Source: Haloferacaceae archaeon (GTDB lineage Archaea; Halobacteriota; Halobacteria; Halobacteriales; Haloferacaceae). Taken from it: a DNA stretch of 6,036 bases. The stretch covers positions 1 to 6,036 of the forward strand of contig JAQCMZ010000109.1 of NCBI GenBank assembly GCA_028274825.1, written 5' to 3'. Position 1 is the first letter of the stretch, and the number at the start of each line of letters is the position of its first letter. A model generated the notes under the pieces. That model was not told the origin of the DNA, ran no database searches, and saw only the letters and a list, made by a program, of their open reading frames with translations. A program made the translations under genes and the position numbers. Shown here one piece after another: positions 1-5,926 of this stretch.

Positions 1-417
1 ACCGTTGTTGTTCCAAAACACCGTCTCTGCAAGCGTCGGCGTACTGGGGACGACTCCAGTGTAGCCGAGCGCCCGACAACTGGCGGTTCGAGTGTCCGCC
101 CAGACTGGAAACAGAGTGTGGCCCGATGTGGGAATCACACACCAAGCATCGGGCGAATACTCGCAGAGAAAGTCACTCCGAGTCCATCGAAGTCTGTTGG
201 ACTCTCTGTGGCCAACACAACACTGGGTGTTCGAGTCCGACAACGGAGAGGAGTCCCGGGGTGGCCACTCCCAGGAGACTGCCCAGTGACCGGTCACTCA
301 CCGATTCCAACGGTGAGTTGGCTTGGGAGTCTGCAACCCTGCCACTCCCAACCCAGCGGTGCGGTGGGATTCGGCCGCGGTCACGCGGACGAGGATGTCA
401 ACCTCAGATCGGTCCAT
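1..417 (-). pseudogene. Possible decayed coding region, reading off the left edge
   Basis: On the minus strand an ATG at 417-415 opens 39 codons beginning MDRSEVDILVRVTAAESHRT, which look plausibly haloarchaeal, and end at TGA (300-298). The same frame is then open from GTG (297) to the window edge. Its last part (reading ALGYTGVVPSTPTLAETVFW near the edge) looks coding, but the middle is oddly rich in Trp and Cys. In the middle the other two minus frames look more protein-like: one gives LGSLLGVATPGLLSVVGLEH, the other DFDGLGVTFSASIRPML. This switching between frames is what a frameshifted gene remnant would show, but it can also arise by chance. I do not recognise the protein. A TTATTA box lies 19-24 bp before the ATG, a weak promoter hint. 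Confidence 0.2.
285..318. repeat. Overlapping perfect palindrome and hairpin
   Basis: AGTGACCGGTCACT (285-298) is a perfect 14-bp palindrome. The next stem, ACTCACCG (296-303) with CGGTGAGT (311-318) and a 7-nt loop, shares its edge. The 3' arm continues as T-GGC-T-TGGGAGT (320-331), which can pair back to GCC (281-283) and ACTCCCA (266-272). This gives an 18-bp interrupted stem with bulges on the 5' side only. Both DNA (operator-like) and RNA readings are possible; nothing in the sequence decides. Confidence 0.45.
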
Positions 418-476
418 ATTAAATCGCTTAGAATGTAATAACGACGCGCTGAGACCCGACCGCGATTCGGTGGAAG

Positions 477-486
477 TTAGAAAAAA
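477..486 (-). terminator. Oligo-T tract at the end of the hisC-kinase unit
   Basis: The minus strand reads TTTTTTCTAA here: six T residues inside the last two Phe codons, just before the TAA stop. Archaeal RNA polymerase can terminate at short T-runs without a hairpin, and no other T-run follows the unit. The call is tentative because the tract is short and also codes for Phe-Phe. Confidence 0.25.
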
Positions 487-1022
487 TCGGTGAAATCGAC
501 GATTCCAGTGGACGGAGATCGGGTGCCACGCATGACAGCCCGAATCTCACCTGCGACTGTGGTCGGAGCCATCTCAGTGGTATCGATTTCGTAGACAGTA
601 TCGCGGCTGTGATGGGAGACTGCCTCTGACAGGATCACATCCAGTGCTTCACTCTCGGCGTTTTCTGCAATTTTATCTTGAGAGGCCCCCCGTTCACGCA
701 GACGACTCTCCAACTGATTAGGGTGACACCGTAGCACAACAACAGCGTCAGCGCTCAGGTAGTGTGCGAGGTGTGATTCCACAATTCCCTCCCAACCGTC
801 GAGACGCGCCCTGACGGCTTCGAGATCTGCCTCAACGGCCCCGCGCGACTCGTCTCGAGTTTGCCACAGCTGCTCGTCCCGGATCAACTCGTTGAGATGT
901 ACAGTTCGGTCCGTGTCCAGCAGTTTGGTGGCAGACGTTTTCCCCGTTCCTGGAGTGCCGGTGACGGCGAGCCGGTGATAGGAGATTTCTCGCTTATCCG
1001 GAGGGTTGGCACCGTCAGTCAC
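477..1022 (-). CDS. Fap7/AK6-type adenylate kinase family protein
   Basis: A small P-loop kinase of 181 residues. Fap7/hCINAP/AK6 proteins transfer phosphate between ATP and AMP and, with ribosomal protein uS11, act in small-subunit maturation in the cytoplasm; the function here is inferred from the family. Seen: Walker A GTPGTGKT (22-29), the LNELIRDE segment (43-50), the family motif ESHLAHYL (82-89) where Fap7 proteins carry a conserved His pair, the strand ADAVVVLRC (91-99), and the LID-like RERGASQDKIAENAESEALD (109-128), then VYEIDTT. The start is uncertain. GTG at 1022 is the only usual start codon between the hisC stop and the P-loop. It gives about 16 residues before the first strand, longer than most relatives. 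The ATG at 1226 would lie deep inside hisC and is unlikely. The gene lies 37 bp after hisC on the same strand, so co-transcription is probable. The C-terminal tail after the core ends in a short acidic, Phe-rich stretch. Confidence 0.88.
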   Translation of the reverse strand: MTDGANPPDKREISYHRLAVTGTPGTGKTSATKLLDTDRTVHLNELIRDEQLWQTRDESRGAVEADLEAVRARLDGWEGIVESHLAHYLSADAVVVLRCHPNQLESRLRERGASQDKIAENAESEALDVILSEAVSHHSRDTVYEIDTTEMAPTTVAGEIRAVMRGTRSPSTGIVDFTDFF

Positions 1023-1059
1023 GACGGCAGGGTTGAACGCCAGCCAGCTAATCGATAGG

Positions 1060-2154
1060 TCATGCGTGGACACCGAGTTGGAGATCCGCAAGAACCTGAT
1101 TGAGTGTCTCTGTCGCTTGGCGGGTTTCTTCGCGTGTGCCACAGGAAATCCGGAGACAACCCGGCAGTCCGAAACTCGTGCAGTCTCGAAGAACGACTCC
1201 ACGGTCACGAGCCGCCTTTGCGACACGGGTCGCGTCCCCTACGTCCACGAGAATGAAATTCCCCGACGACGGGAATGTCGGGGCCGCGATATGTTCGCGG
1301 AAGTACTCTCGGGCCCACCGAGCCGTCTCTACGGTCTGGTTGACGTGGTCTTTATCCTCGAGTGCTGCCATCGCTGCTCGGCACCCCACCTCGTTCACGG
1401 CAAACGGTGTATTAACCTTCGCGTACCCGTCGGCCCACTCTTCGGGGACCATCGCGTATCCGACTCGAAGCCCGGCCAGTCCGTAAGCTTTCGACATCGT
1501 CCGGAGAACAGCGATATCGTCTCGATCGTCCAGGAGCCGGCGGGCGCTGGGCATGTCAGCGTATTCGCCATATGCCTCATCGACCGCGATTACCGTCGAA
1601 TCGGCGGTGGCATCTGCCACCGTCTCGATATCTGTCAGTGACATGACCGTCCCTGAGGGGTTGTGGGGGGCGGTGACGAAGACGATTCGCTCGCCGCTGT
1701 ACGCCGCAAGCACCGTCTCAGGGTGTTGAGCGAACTCGTCAGCCTTTGAGACTTCGTAGCCGTTCATCTCGGCGTGATGATACCGGCCGCTCATTCCGTA
1801 GTAGGAAAATCCCGGCTCCGGGATGAGAATTTCGTCTCCTGGGTCCAGGACTGCACGCGAGAGCAGATCAATCGCGCCATCAGCGCCCGGTGAAAGCCAG
1901 ATCTGTTCTGCTGTGAGGTCCCACTCTGCGGCGACTGCGTCGATCAGGTCGGCGTGGGAGGCTTTCGGGTAGTGATGCACTACCTCAGCAGAATCGCGCA
2001 CCGCTTCGGCTGCAGCCGGGCTAGGGCCGTGCGGATTTTCGTTCGACGACAGGGCGATCAGCTCGGAGGGGTCGAGACCGACTTCACGGGCAACCTCTTT
2101 TTTCCCCCGTCCAGGGACGTATTCACTGTGATCCGAAAGATCCCGTAATTCCAT
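1060..2154 (-). CDS. hisC: Histidinol-phosphate aminotransferase
   Basis: A PLP-dependent fold-type I aminotransferase of 364 residues, the usual size for HisC. It converts imidazole-acetol phosphate and glutamate to L-histidinol phosphate and 2-oxoglutarate in histidine biosynthesis; cytoplasmic. Seen, numbering from the chosen ATG: the N-terminal PGRG and LSSNENPHGPS (36-46), APHNPSGT (162-169) with cofactor-contacting Asn165, VDEAYGEY (191-198) with Asp192 for the pyridine nitrogen, TMSKAYGLAGLRVGY (219-233) with Lys222 as the Schiff-base lysine, and GCLRISCGT (332-340) with Arg335 for the substrate carboxylate. The ATG at 2154 was preferred over the in-frame TTG two codons earlier (2160): it gives MELRDLSDH, close to the haloarchaeal HisC N-terminus, and puts the TATA-like box at the expected distance. 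It ends at TGA 1060-1062. It is not in a visible his operon; the partner downstream is the kinase. Aspartate or aromatic aminotransferase is less likely given the HisC-specific order of motifs. Confidence 0.95.
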   Translation of the reverse strand: MELRDLSDHSEYVPGRGKKEVAREVGLDPSELIALSSNENPHGPSPAAAEAVRDSAEVVHHYPKASHADLIDAVAAEWDLTAEQIWLSPGADGAIDLLSRAVLDPGDEILIPEPGFSYYGMSGRYHHAEMNGYEVSKADEFAQHPETVLAAYSGERIVFVTAPHNPSGTVMSLTDIETVADATADSTVIAVDEAYGEYADMPSARRLLDDRDDIAVLRTMSKAYGLAGLRVGYAMVPEEWADGYAKVNTPFAVNEVGCRAAMAALEDKDHVNQTVETARWAREYFREHIAAPTFPSSGNFILVDVGDATRVAKAARDRGVVLRDCTSFGLPGCLRISCGTREETRQATETLNQVLADLQLGVHA

Positions 2155-2164
2155 ACGCAATTAT

Positions 2165-2201
2165 GTGACCGGCGTGTCTTAAGACTGCTCAAGCCGGTCA
2201 C
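2165..2201 (-). promoter_or_regulatory. hisC promoter with flanking inverted repeat
   Basis: A CTTAAG core (2178-2183), inside the perfect palindrome GTCTTAAGAC (2176-2185), is centred about 27 bp before the hisC ATG, where a TATA box sits for a leaderless haloarchaeal transcript. Around it lies a perfect 9-bp inverted repeat, GTGACCGGC (2165-2173) and GCCGGTCAC (2193-2201), with half-site centres 28 bp apart. The repeat straddles the TATA position, so a bound dimer or dimer pair would compete with TBP/TFB; repression is inferred. The repeat lies upstream of the predicted transcript start, so a DNA-binding role fits better than an RNA hairpin. The TATA match itself is weak. Confidence 0.5.
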
Positions 2202-2527
2202 CACGAGAGTACCATTGGTTGGTGATAGAGACTCGATATGCAGAGGTGGCCTCACAATCAGTGGAGACCTCGCTGCGGGACGCTCAACACTGGACGACAA
2301 AAGTGGGTTACACCGGGGTACAATCGCCAGACACAGCCACTAGCAGATAGTTTGGCGTCTGTTGATCGGCAAAACAAGACGATGCGTGACTAACTCCGGG
2401 CTTTCACACGAGACAATCCGGCGGTGAAACTCTCTGTCGTGCCTCGTCGACGACCGAACGGCAGCGAGGGCTTTCGCGCTGCTATCACTGTGTGGAGAGA
2501 ATCTCGCCGCTCGTGCCGAGTGGGCTG
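2202..2527. other. Intergenic stretch between hflX and hisC
   Basis: No gene can be supported. A 63-codon minus-strand frame (2340-2531) starts at a GTG overlapping the hflX stop in a GTGA arrangement, but its composition (Arg, Ser, His, Ala) and lack of any recognisable motif suggest chance. A hairpin GCAGCG/CGCTGC (2461-2466 with 2477-2482) lies about 45 bp beyond the hflX stop and might mark its 3' end, though no T-run follows it. Confidence 0.5.
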
Positions 2528-3856
2528 TCACTCAGAGTCACCAGAGCCAGCCGATTGAAGCCGCGTTGCTCGTCGGTCTACCTCCGCGACAATATCAGGG
2601 TTTCCTGCAGCGGTGAACTGTAACGATGTATCGCTGTACTCGACATTGCTGACTTCGCAGTGGTCGTATGCCCACGATAACAGCGATTGAGCATCTCCAC
2701 CGTTCGGGATAGTCATCCGTTTCTGAGTCGCCGGTAACGCCTCTCTCAACCGTTCACGAAGCGGTTCGATCCCGGTCTCGTCACGCGCGCTGGCGGTCAC
2801 CGGAGCCGTCACAGTGATATCGTTGATCGTCGCCCATGACTCCAGTCGCTCCTGGGCGGTCATCGTCCGTTCAGACACGACTGACTCGGTCACCTGGTCA
2901 GTTTTGTTGATGACAGGAATGAGAGATCCCTCGATGTGGCCGATAGCAGTCAGCGATGTTTCGAGTTTGTCCGCAAACCGTTCAGCATCGTCACTCGCGT
3001 CTACCACGAGTAACACCGCGTCGGAGTCTCTGGTAGCGTCGAGTGTCGCCCGAAACGAGCGGATGAACTCATGAGGAAGTCCGTCGACGAACCCGACAGT
3101 ATCGGTCACGAGTATCCGGCGTCCGTTCAGTGTGGCTCGACGGGTCATCGTGTCGAGCGTCTCGAAAGGGCCGTCAGCGACTGAGGCTGACGACTCGAGA
3201 TCCGTGTGTTGAGCGTCGTCTCCCGGGTCGAGATCGAGATTGTCCGCCAATCGGCGAAGAAGTGTCGACTTCCCGGTATTCGCGTACCCGGTCAGTGCGA
3301 CGAGATCGAACCCCTCAGAGCGGCGCTTGTCGCGCCGTCTCGACTGGTTGTCAGTGAGCTCCTCGAGATTCCGTTCGAGCGCCTGAATCCGGCGCTCGAT
3401 GTCCTGTACCTGCCCGTCTTTTTCGCTGTGATATTTGACCTCGGTAGCTACAGCACGGCCCATGCGCTCTGTGAACCGCGGTTTGAGATAGCGCAGCCGG
3501 GCCAGTTCGACCTGGGTGGCTGCCGCGTTCGATCCCGCCGTGCCAGCAAACACCTGCAACACCAGACGAGTTCTGTCGATGACATCCACCTCCTCTGGAA
3601 GCAGTTCTGAAAGTGAGAGTGTCTGTCCGGGCGTCAAACCGCTATTAAAAATCACTGCATCAGGATTTTCAGCAGAGGCGAGCCGCATCAGCTCCTCGGC
3701 TTTCCCCCGGCCCAGCGAGTAGGTTGGATCTTCTTCGCGACGCTGAGTTATCTCGCCGACGGGCTGGTAATCGGCTGCCTTCGCGAGATCGCGAAGCTCT
3801 GCCGTCTCGGGCTCTTCGTCGGTCGATCGTGCCGCGAGTATCGCAGTCTGTGACAT
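2528..3856 (-). CDS. hflX: HflX-family ribosome-associated GTPase
   Basis: A 442-residue TRAFAC-class GTPase, the usual size for HflX. HflX binds the large ribosomal subunit and in bacteria splits stalled ribosomes under stress; the archaeal role is inferred from the family. Domains: an N-terminal HflX domain (about 1-140, with QRREEDPTYSLGRGKAEEL at 38-56), a charged, coiled-coil-prone helical segment (about 145-180), the G domain (about 184-375), and a small C-terminal domain. G motifs: G1 GYANTGKST (190-198), G2 TMTRR (236-240), G3 DTVGF (252-256), G4 NKTD (317-320), G5 ASA (355-357). G1 differs from the common GYTNAGKST by exchange of Thr and Ala. The Gly-rich GETQLE-type motif that often precedes the helical segment is not recognisable. 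The ATG at 3856 (MSQTAIL) was chosen. An in-frame TTG at 3988 would add 44 residues with Cys clusters, which fits no known HflX N-terminus. It faces away from the MFS gene. No clear TATA box or Shine-Dalgarno sequence is seen at a useful distance. Confidence 0.93.
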   Translation of the reverse strand: MSQTAILAARSTDEEPETAELRDLAKAADYQPVGEITQRREEDPTYSLGRGKAEELMRLASAENPDAVIFNSGLTPGQTLSLSELLPEEVDVIDRTRLVLQVFAGTAGSNAAATQVELARLRYLKPRFTERMGRAVATEVKYHSEKDGQVQDIERRIQALERNLEELTDNQSRRRDKRRSEGFDLVALTGYANTGKSTLLRRLADNLDLDPGDDAQHTDLESSASVADGPFETLDTMTRRATLNGRRILVTDTVGFVDGLPHEFIRSFRATLDATRDSDAVLLVVDASDDAERFADKLETSLTAIGHIEGSLIPVINKTDQVTESVVSERTMTAQERLESWATINDITVTAPVTASARDETGIEPLRERLREALPATQKRMTIPNGGDAQSLLSWAYDHCEVSNVEYSDTSLQFTAAGNPDIVAEVDRRATRLQSAGSGDSE

Positions 3857-4435
3857 GATTCGTCGGATTCTTCCACGGCTGAACTCGGGGGCTTGCTCCT
3901 TATTCTTGTGTGAGAGTCCCAAAGAGCCTAGACATGGACAGTCGGCGCATTCGGACCAGTTACAATCCGGTACTAATCGCCACCTCAACCACGTTCGTGA
4001 CGGCTACATGAAATCCCGTCACGCCCACTCGACCACTCACTCTGTGTTCGGATCTGACCGAGTTCATCCAAGAGCGGTGTCGGTTAGGGGTAAGTTAGGT
4101 TTGCTGAGGCTTGTATCTGCTGGCGAATACCGGGTTGATACGGTCGATAGTTACTCGACTCGATATCACAGAGTCGCTGGACTGAGGCGAGGATAGCTAC
4201 TCAGTATTGTAACTTCGGGGATACTCACACGGATTCGTTTCGAGCGCGCACGACGATACTCCAGAGAAGATGTCGGGGGGCTCTCTGTGAGGGTCACCCA
4301 GCGGGATAGTGCACTTGAGCCAGCACGAAACAATCTTGAGAAAAACAGCACCGACGAGTCACCCGTCTCGTCAGCCATCACCGCCGGACAGCCCGAAACG
4401 AACACTTGAGGTGGGGTGGTCATCTAATCGTAGAT
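3857..4435. other. Divergent spacer between hflX and the MFS gene
   Basis: A 579-bp spacer that must hold both divergent promoters. No gene can be supported: the frames at 3855-4196 (plus) and 4166-4423 (minus) have no motif and look like chance. Seen: AAGAATAAG on the minus strand (3899-3907), too far from the hflX ATG for a leaderless TATA box; GATAGTTACTC (4146-4156) and GATAGCTACTC (4192-4202), with shorter GATACTC copies at 4220-4226 and 4255-4261; and a CGACTC/GAGTCG inverted repeat (4156-4161 with 4171-4176) around a GATATC. No TATA box could be assigned to the MFS gene. Confidence 0.5.
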
Positions 4436-5710
4436 GTGCGAGACTCGCTGGCGTCGTTGCGGGGGTTCCGTCGGCCGGTGTACCTGATTGCCGGAGGACA
4501 GTTGGTCAACGTGTTCGGCGCCGGGCTGGTGTATCCGTTCGCGACCATTCACTTCCATCTCGTCGTGGGAATCCCCCTGTCGCTCGTCGGGATTGGCCTG
4601 TTGGCGAATAACGTGGCCCTCGCGACGGGAACTGCCCTTGGGGGATACGCCGCCGACCGGTACGGTAGGCAGCCGGTGATGGTCGTCAGTATGGCTTTCT
4701 CAGCGGTCACGTTAGCGGCGTACGCTGCTGTCGAGTCGATTGCCTCGATACTGGACGTCGCACCTGCGACGGCATTTATAGCCGTCGCTGCAGCCGCTGG
4801 ACTCACACTCGGGTTGTATACCCCGGCAAGCCAGGCGATGATCGCCGACATGACCACCGGAGCCCAGCGGGATCGCGGATACGCGCTGTTGAAAGTGGCA
4901 AATAACGCTGGATTCGGCCTCGGGTTCGTCGTCGGAGGGATTCTGTACGGTATTGTTCAACTGTCAGTATTCGTCGGGAACGGTCTCACCTCTGGGATTG
5001 TGGCGGTGATCTTGCTCTTCGGTCTTCCCCAGATTCATGAGGGGGCTCGCGATGTCGCCGTTCGCGACTCGATTGGTGACTGGGGGGCTGCAATCACTGA
5101 GCGACGGGTATTGGGGCTGGCACTGCTCAATGTCGGATTCGCTGTGATGTACGCCCAGATGCAGGCGACCGTCCCTGTCGTCGCCACCGAGACGCTCGGA
5201 CTGTCATCCGAGGCGCTCGGGACATTGTACGTCCTCAACCCGGTGGTCATCGTTTTGTTTCAGTTACCCGTCGTTGCCGCGATCACACACTGGCGCCGCA
5301 CTCGCGGGCTGATCGTCTCTGCGACGCTATGGGGCATCTCGATGGCAGCGGTGTGGCTCGTTCCGGGAATGCCGGTCCGGCTGGGAATCGGTCTCGTGGG
5401 TGTATTTCTCGTGGTCCGGACGTTCGGCGAAATCTTCCACTCGCCGCTGGTGACATCACTCATGAGCGATCTGGGTGGCGCCGGAGAGACTGGGTCACAG
5501 TTGTCGCTGTTGGAAGTCGCGAAACGGCTCGGATTCGGGATCGGATCGGCTGTCGGCGGTGCCTTTTTTGACTACGGTATTTCGTGGGCGCTATGGCCGA
5601 CGCTGATTGGTGTTTGCGTCATCTTAGCTATCAGTGCGCTGATTCTAGAGCAGCGCATCACACTCACAGAGAACGGACGTTCGACGGGCACAGACCACTC
5701 ATCTGGCTGA
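4436..5710 (+). CDS. Major facilitator superfamily transporter (DHA1/MdtH-like drug/proton antiporter type)
   Basis: A polytopic membrane protein of 424 residues with about 12 hydrophobic segments, the usual MFS size. Transport is probably proton-driven efflux in the cell membrane; the substrate cannot be read from the sequence. Seen: short N-terminus RDSLASLRGFRRPVYL, first membrane segment with GQLVNVFGAGLVYPF (21-35), MFS motif A in the 2-3 loop GGYAADRYGRQP (69-80, with Asp74, Arg75 and Arg78), TM4 with LYTPASQAMIADMT (127-140), then RDRGYALLKVANNAGFGLGF (145-164), the TM4-5 region pattern of drug-antiporter-like MFS proteins. A hydrophilic central loop (about 200-223) separates the halves. 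The second half has HWRRTRG (285-291) at the motif-A-like position and a hydrophilic tail. GTG at 4436 was chosen because it puts the first TM at the expected distance; an in-frame TTG at 4406 would add 10 residues. The gene stands alone, divergent from hflX, with no adjacent regulator gene to hint at its substrate. Confidence 0.88.
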   Translation: MRDSLASLRGFRRPVYLIAGGQLVNVFGAGLVYPFATIHFHLVVGIPLSLVGIGLLANNVALATGTALGGYAADRYGRQPVMVVSMAFSAVTLAAYAAVESIASILDVAPATAFIAVAAAAGLTLGLYTPASQAMIADMTTGAQRDRGYALLKVANNAGFGLGFVVGGILYGIVQLSVFVGNGLTSGIVAVILLFGLPQIHEGARDVAVRDSIGDWGAAITERRVLGLALLNVGFAVMYAQMQATVPVVATETLGLSSEALGTLYVLNPVVIVLFQLPVVAAITHWRRTRGLIVSATLWGISMAAVWLVPGMPVRLGIGLVGVFLVVRTFGEIFHSPLVTSLMSDLGGAGETGSQLSLLEVAKRLGFGIGSAVGGAFFDYGISWALWPTLIGVCVILAISALILEQRITLTENGRSTGTDHSSG

Positions 5711-5799
5711 ACAGCGAGTTTGCTGACAGCCGACTGGATATCTCAAGACATCCCGGAGTTACGCCCGCAATCGCCCGGGTTCACATCTGTGAAGCCAAT
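5711..5799. other. Spacer between the MFS gene and the IS right end
   Basis: A short non-coding stretch between the MFS stop and the proposed element boundary. No hairpin plus T-run terminator is seen. GTTCACAT (5779-5786) is an exact inverted copy of ATGTGAAC (5798-5805) at the boundary. If the element end is placed correctly, the last ~20 bp of this spacer are the flanking sequence used as the guide of the TnpB RNA. Confidence 0.4.
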
Positions 5800-5807
5800 G
5801 TGAACTA

Positions 5808-5834
5808 CCCCACCCCACCCCACCCCACCCTCCC
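5808..5834. repeat. CCCCA tandem repeat (G-rich on the minus strand)
   Basis: Four perfect CCCCA units (5808-5827) are followed by CCC-T-CCC. The minus strand therefore has six runs of three or four G with single-base spacers, a strong G-quadruplex pattern. It sits between the hairpins and the proposed element end. The array may have grown by replication slippage from a single GGGGT unit. Confidence 0.85.
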
Positions 5835-5873
5835 GCGCTCGGGGCTCCTCGCCCCTCGGTTGTTGAGGGTGTC

Positions 5874-5926
5874 GTCAGAACTCTCCGAGTTCTGACTGCT
5901 CACCAGAAGTCAGCGACTTCTGGTGA
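5874..5926. repeat. Two adjacent near-perfect hairpins
   Basis: A 10-bp stem with a TCC loop (5874-5896) and a 12-bp stem with an AGC loop (5900-5926) are separated by only 3 nt. Both stems are perfect. The second overlaps the stop codon of the tnpB-like frame. Such compact hairpins can serve as recognition sites for single-strand transposition or as guide-RNA stems; they could also block or end transcription arriving from either side. Confidence 0.8.

Larger units (their letters stand above)
1..476. other. Gene-poor, inverted-repeat-rich stretch downstream of the adenylate kinase gene
   Basis: No intact gene can be supported here. All three plus-strand frames are open over parts of 92-438, but the translations are rich in Arg, Ser, Pro and Trp and look like the non-coding frames of GC-rich DNA. 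Visible structure: an 8-bp stem GCCCGATG/CATCGGGC (121-128 with 147-154), a 14-bp perfect palindrome AGTGACCGGTCACT (285-298), an 8-bp hairpin ACTCACCG/CGGTGAGT (296-303 with 311-318), GGACTC/GAGTCC arms near 199-238, and a GGCGG/CCGCC stem near 83-101. GCCACTCCCA occurs twice (about 263-272 and 341-350), and TGGGAGT (325-331) can pair with either copy. Two spots resemble a tRNA T-loop (TTCGAGT), but no cloverleaf forms. The stretch could be a decayed gene, a structured RNA, or plain intergenic DNA. Confidence 0.6.

Noticed and set aside
83..101. tRNA-like GGCGG-TTCGAGT-GT-CCGCC
   Set aside because: The loop is two bases too long for a T-arm, and no acceptor, D or anticodon arms can be formed around it.
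92..438. Three overlapping plus-strand frames near the left end
   Set aside because: All three frames open at once, which is a GC effect; none has a protein-like pattern.
1..476. RNase P RNA or SRP RNA
   Set aside because: The hallmark conserved blocks of either RNA (such as GAGGAAAGTCC or the SRP Alu/S-domain motifs) are not found on either strand.
1023..1226. Adenylate kinase start at the ATG at 1226
   Set aside because: Would overlap hisC by 167 bp and add 68 residues with no family support.
2340..2531. 63-codon minus-strand frame overlapping the hflX stop in a GTGA arrangement
   Set aside because: No motif, Arg/Ser/His-rich composition typical of non-coding frames, weak start, and no independent support.
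3857..3988. N-terminal extension of hflX with Cys clusters, from an in-frame TTG
   Set aside because: Does not match HflX N-termini. The ATG at 3856 gives a normal length, and the Cys pattern is not a recognised metal site.
3855..4196. 113-codon plus-strand frame starting opposite the hflX ATG
   Set aside because: Rich in His, Ser and Arg with no motif; consistent with chance in GC-rich DNA.
4166..4423. 85-codon minus-strand frame with an ATG start upstream of the MFS gene
   Set aside because: Composition looks random, no recognisable domain, and it overlaps the region that must hold the MFS promoter.
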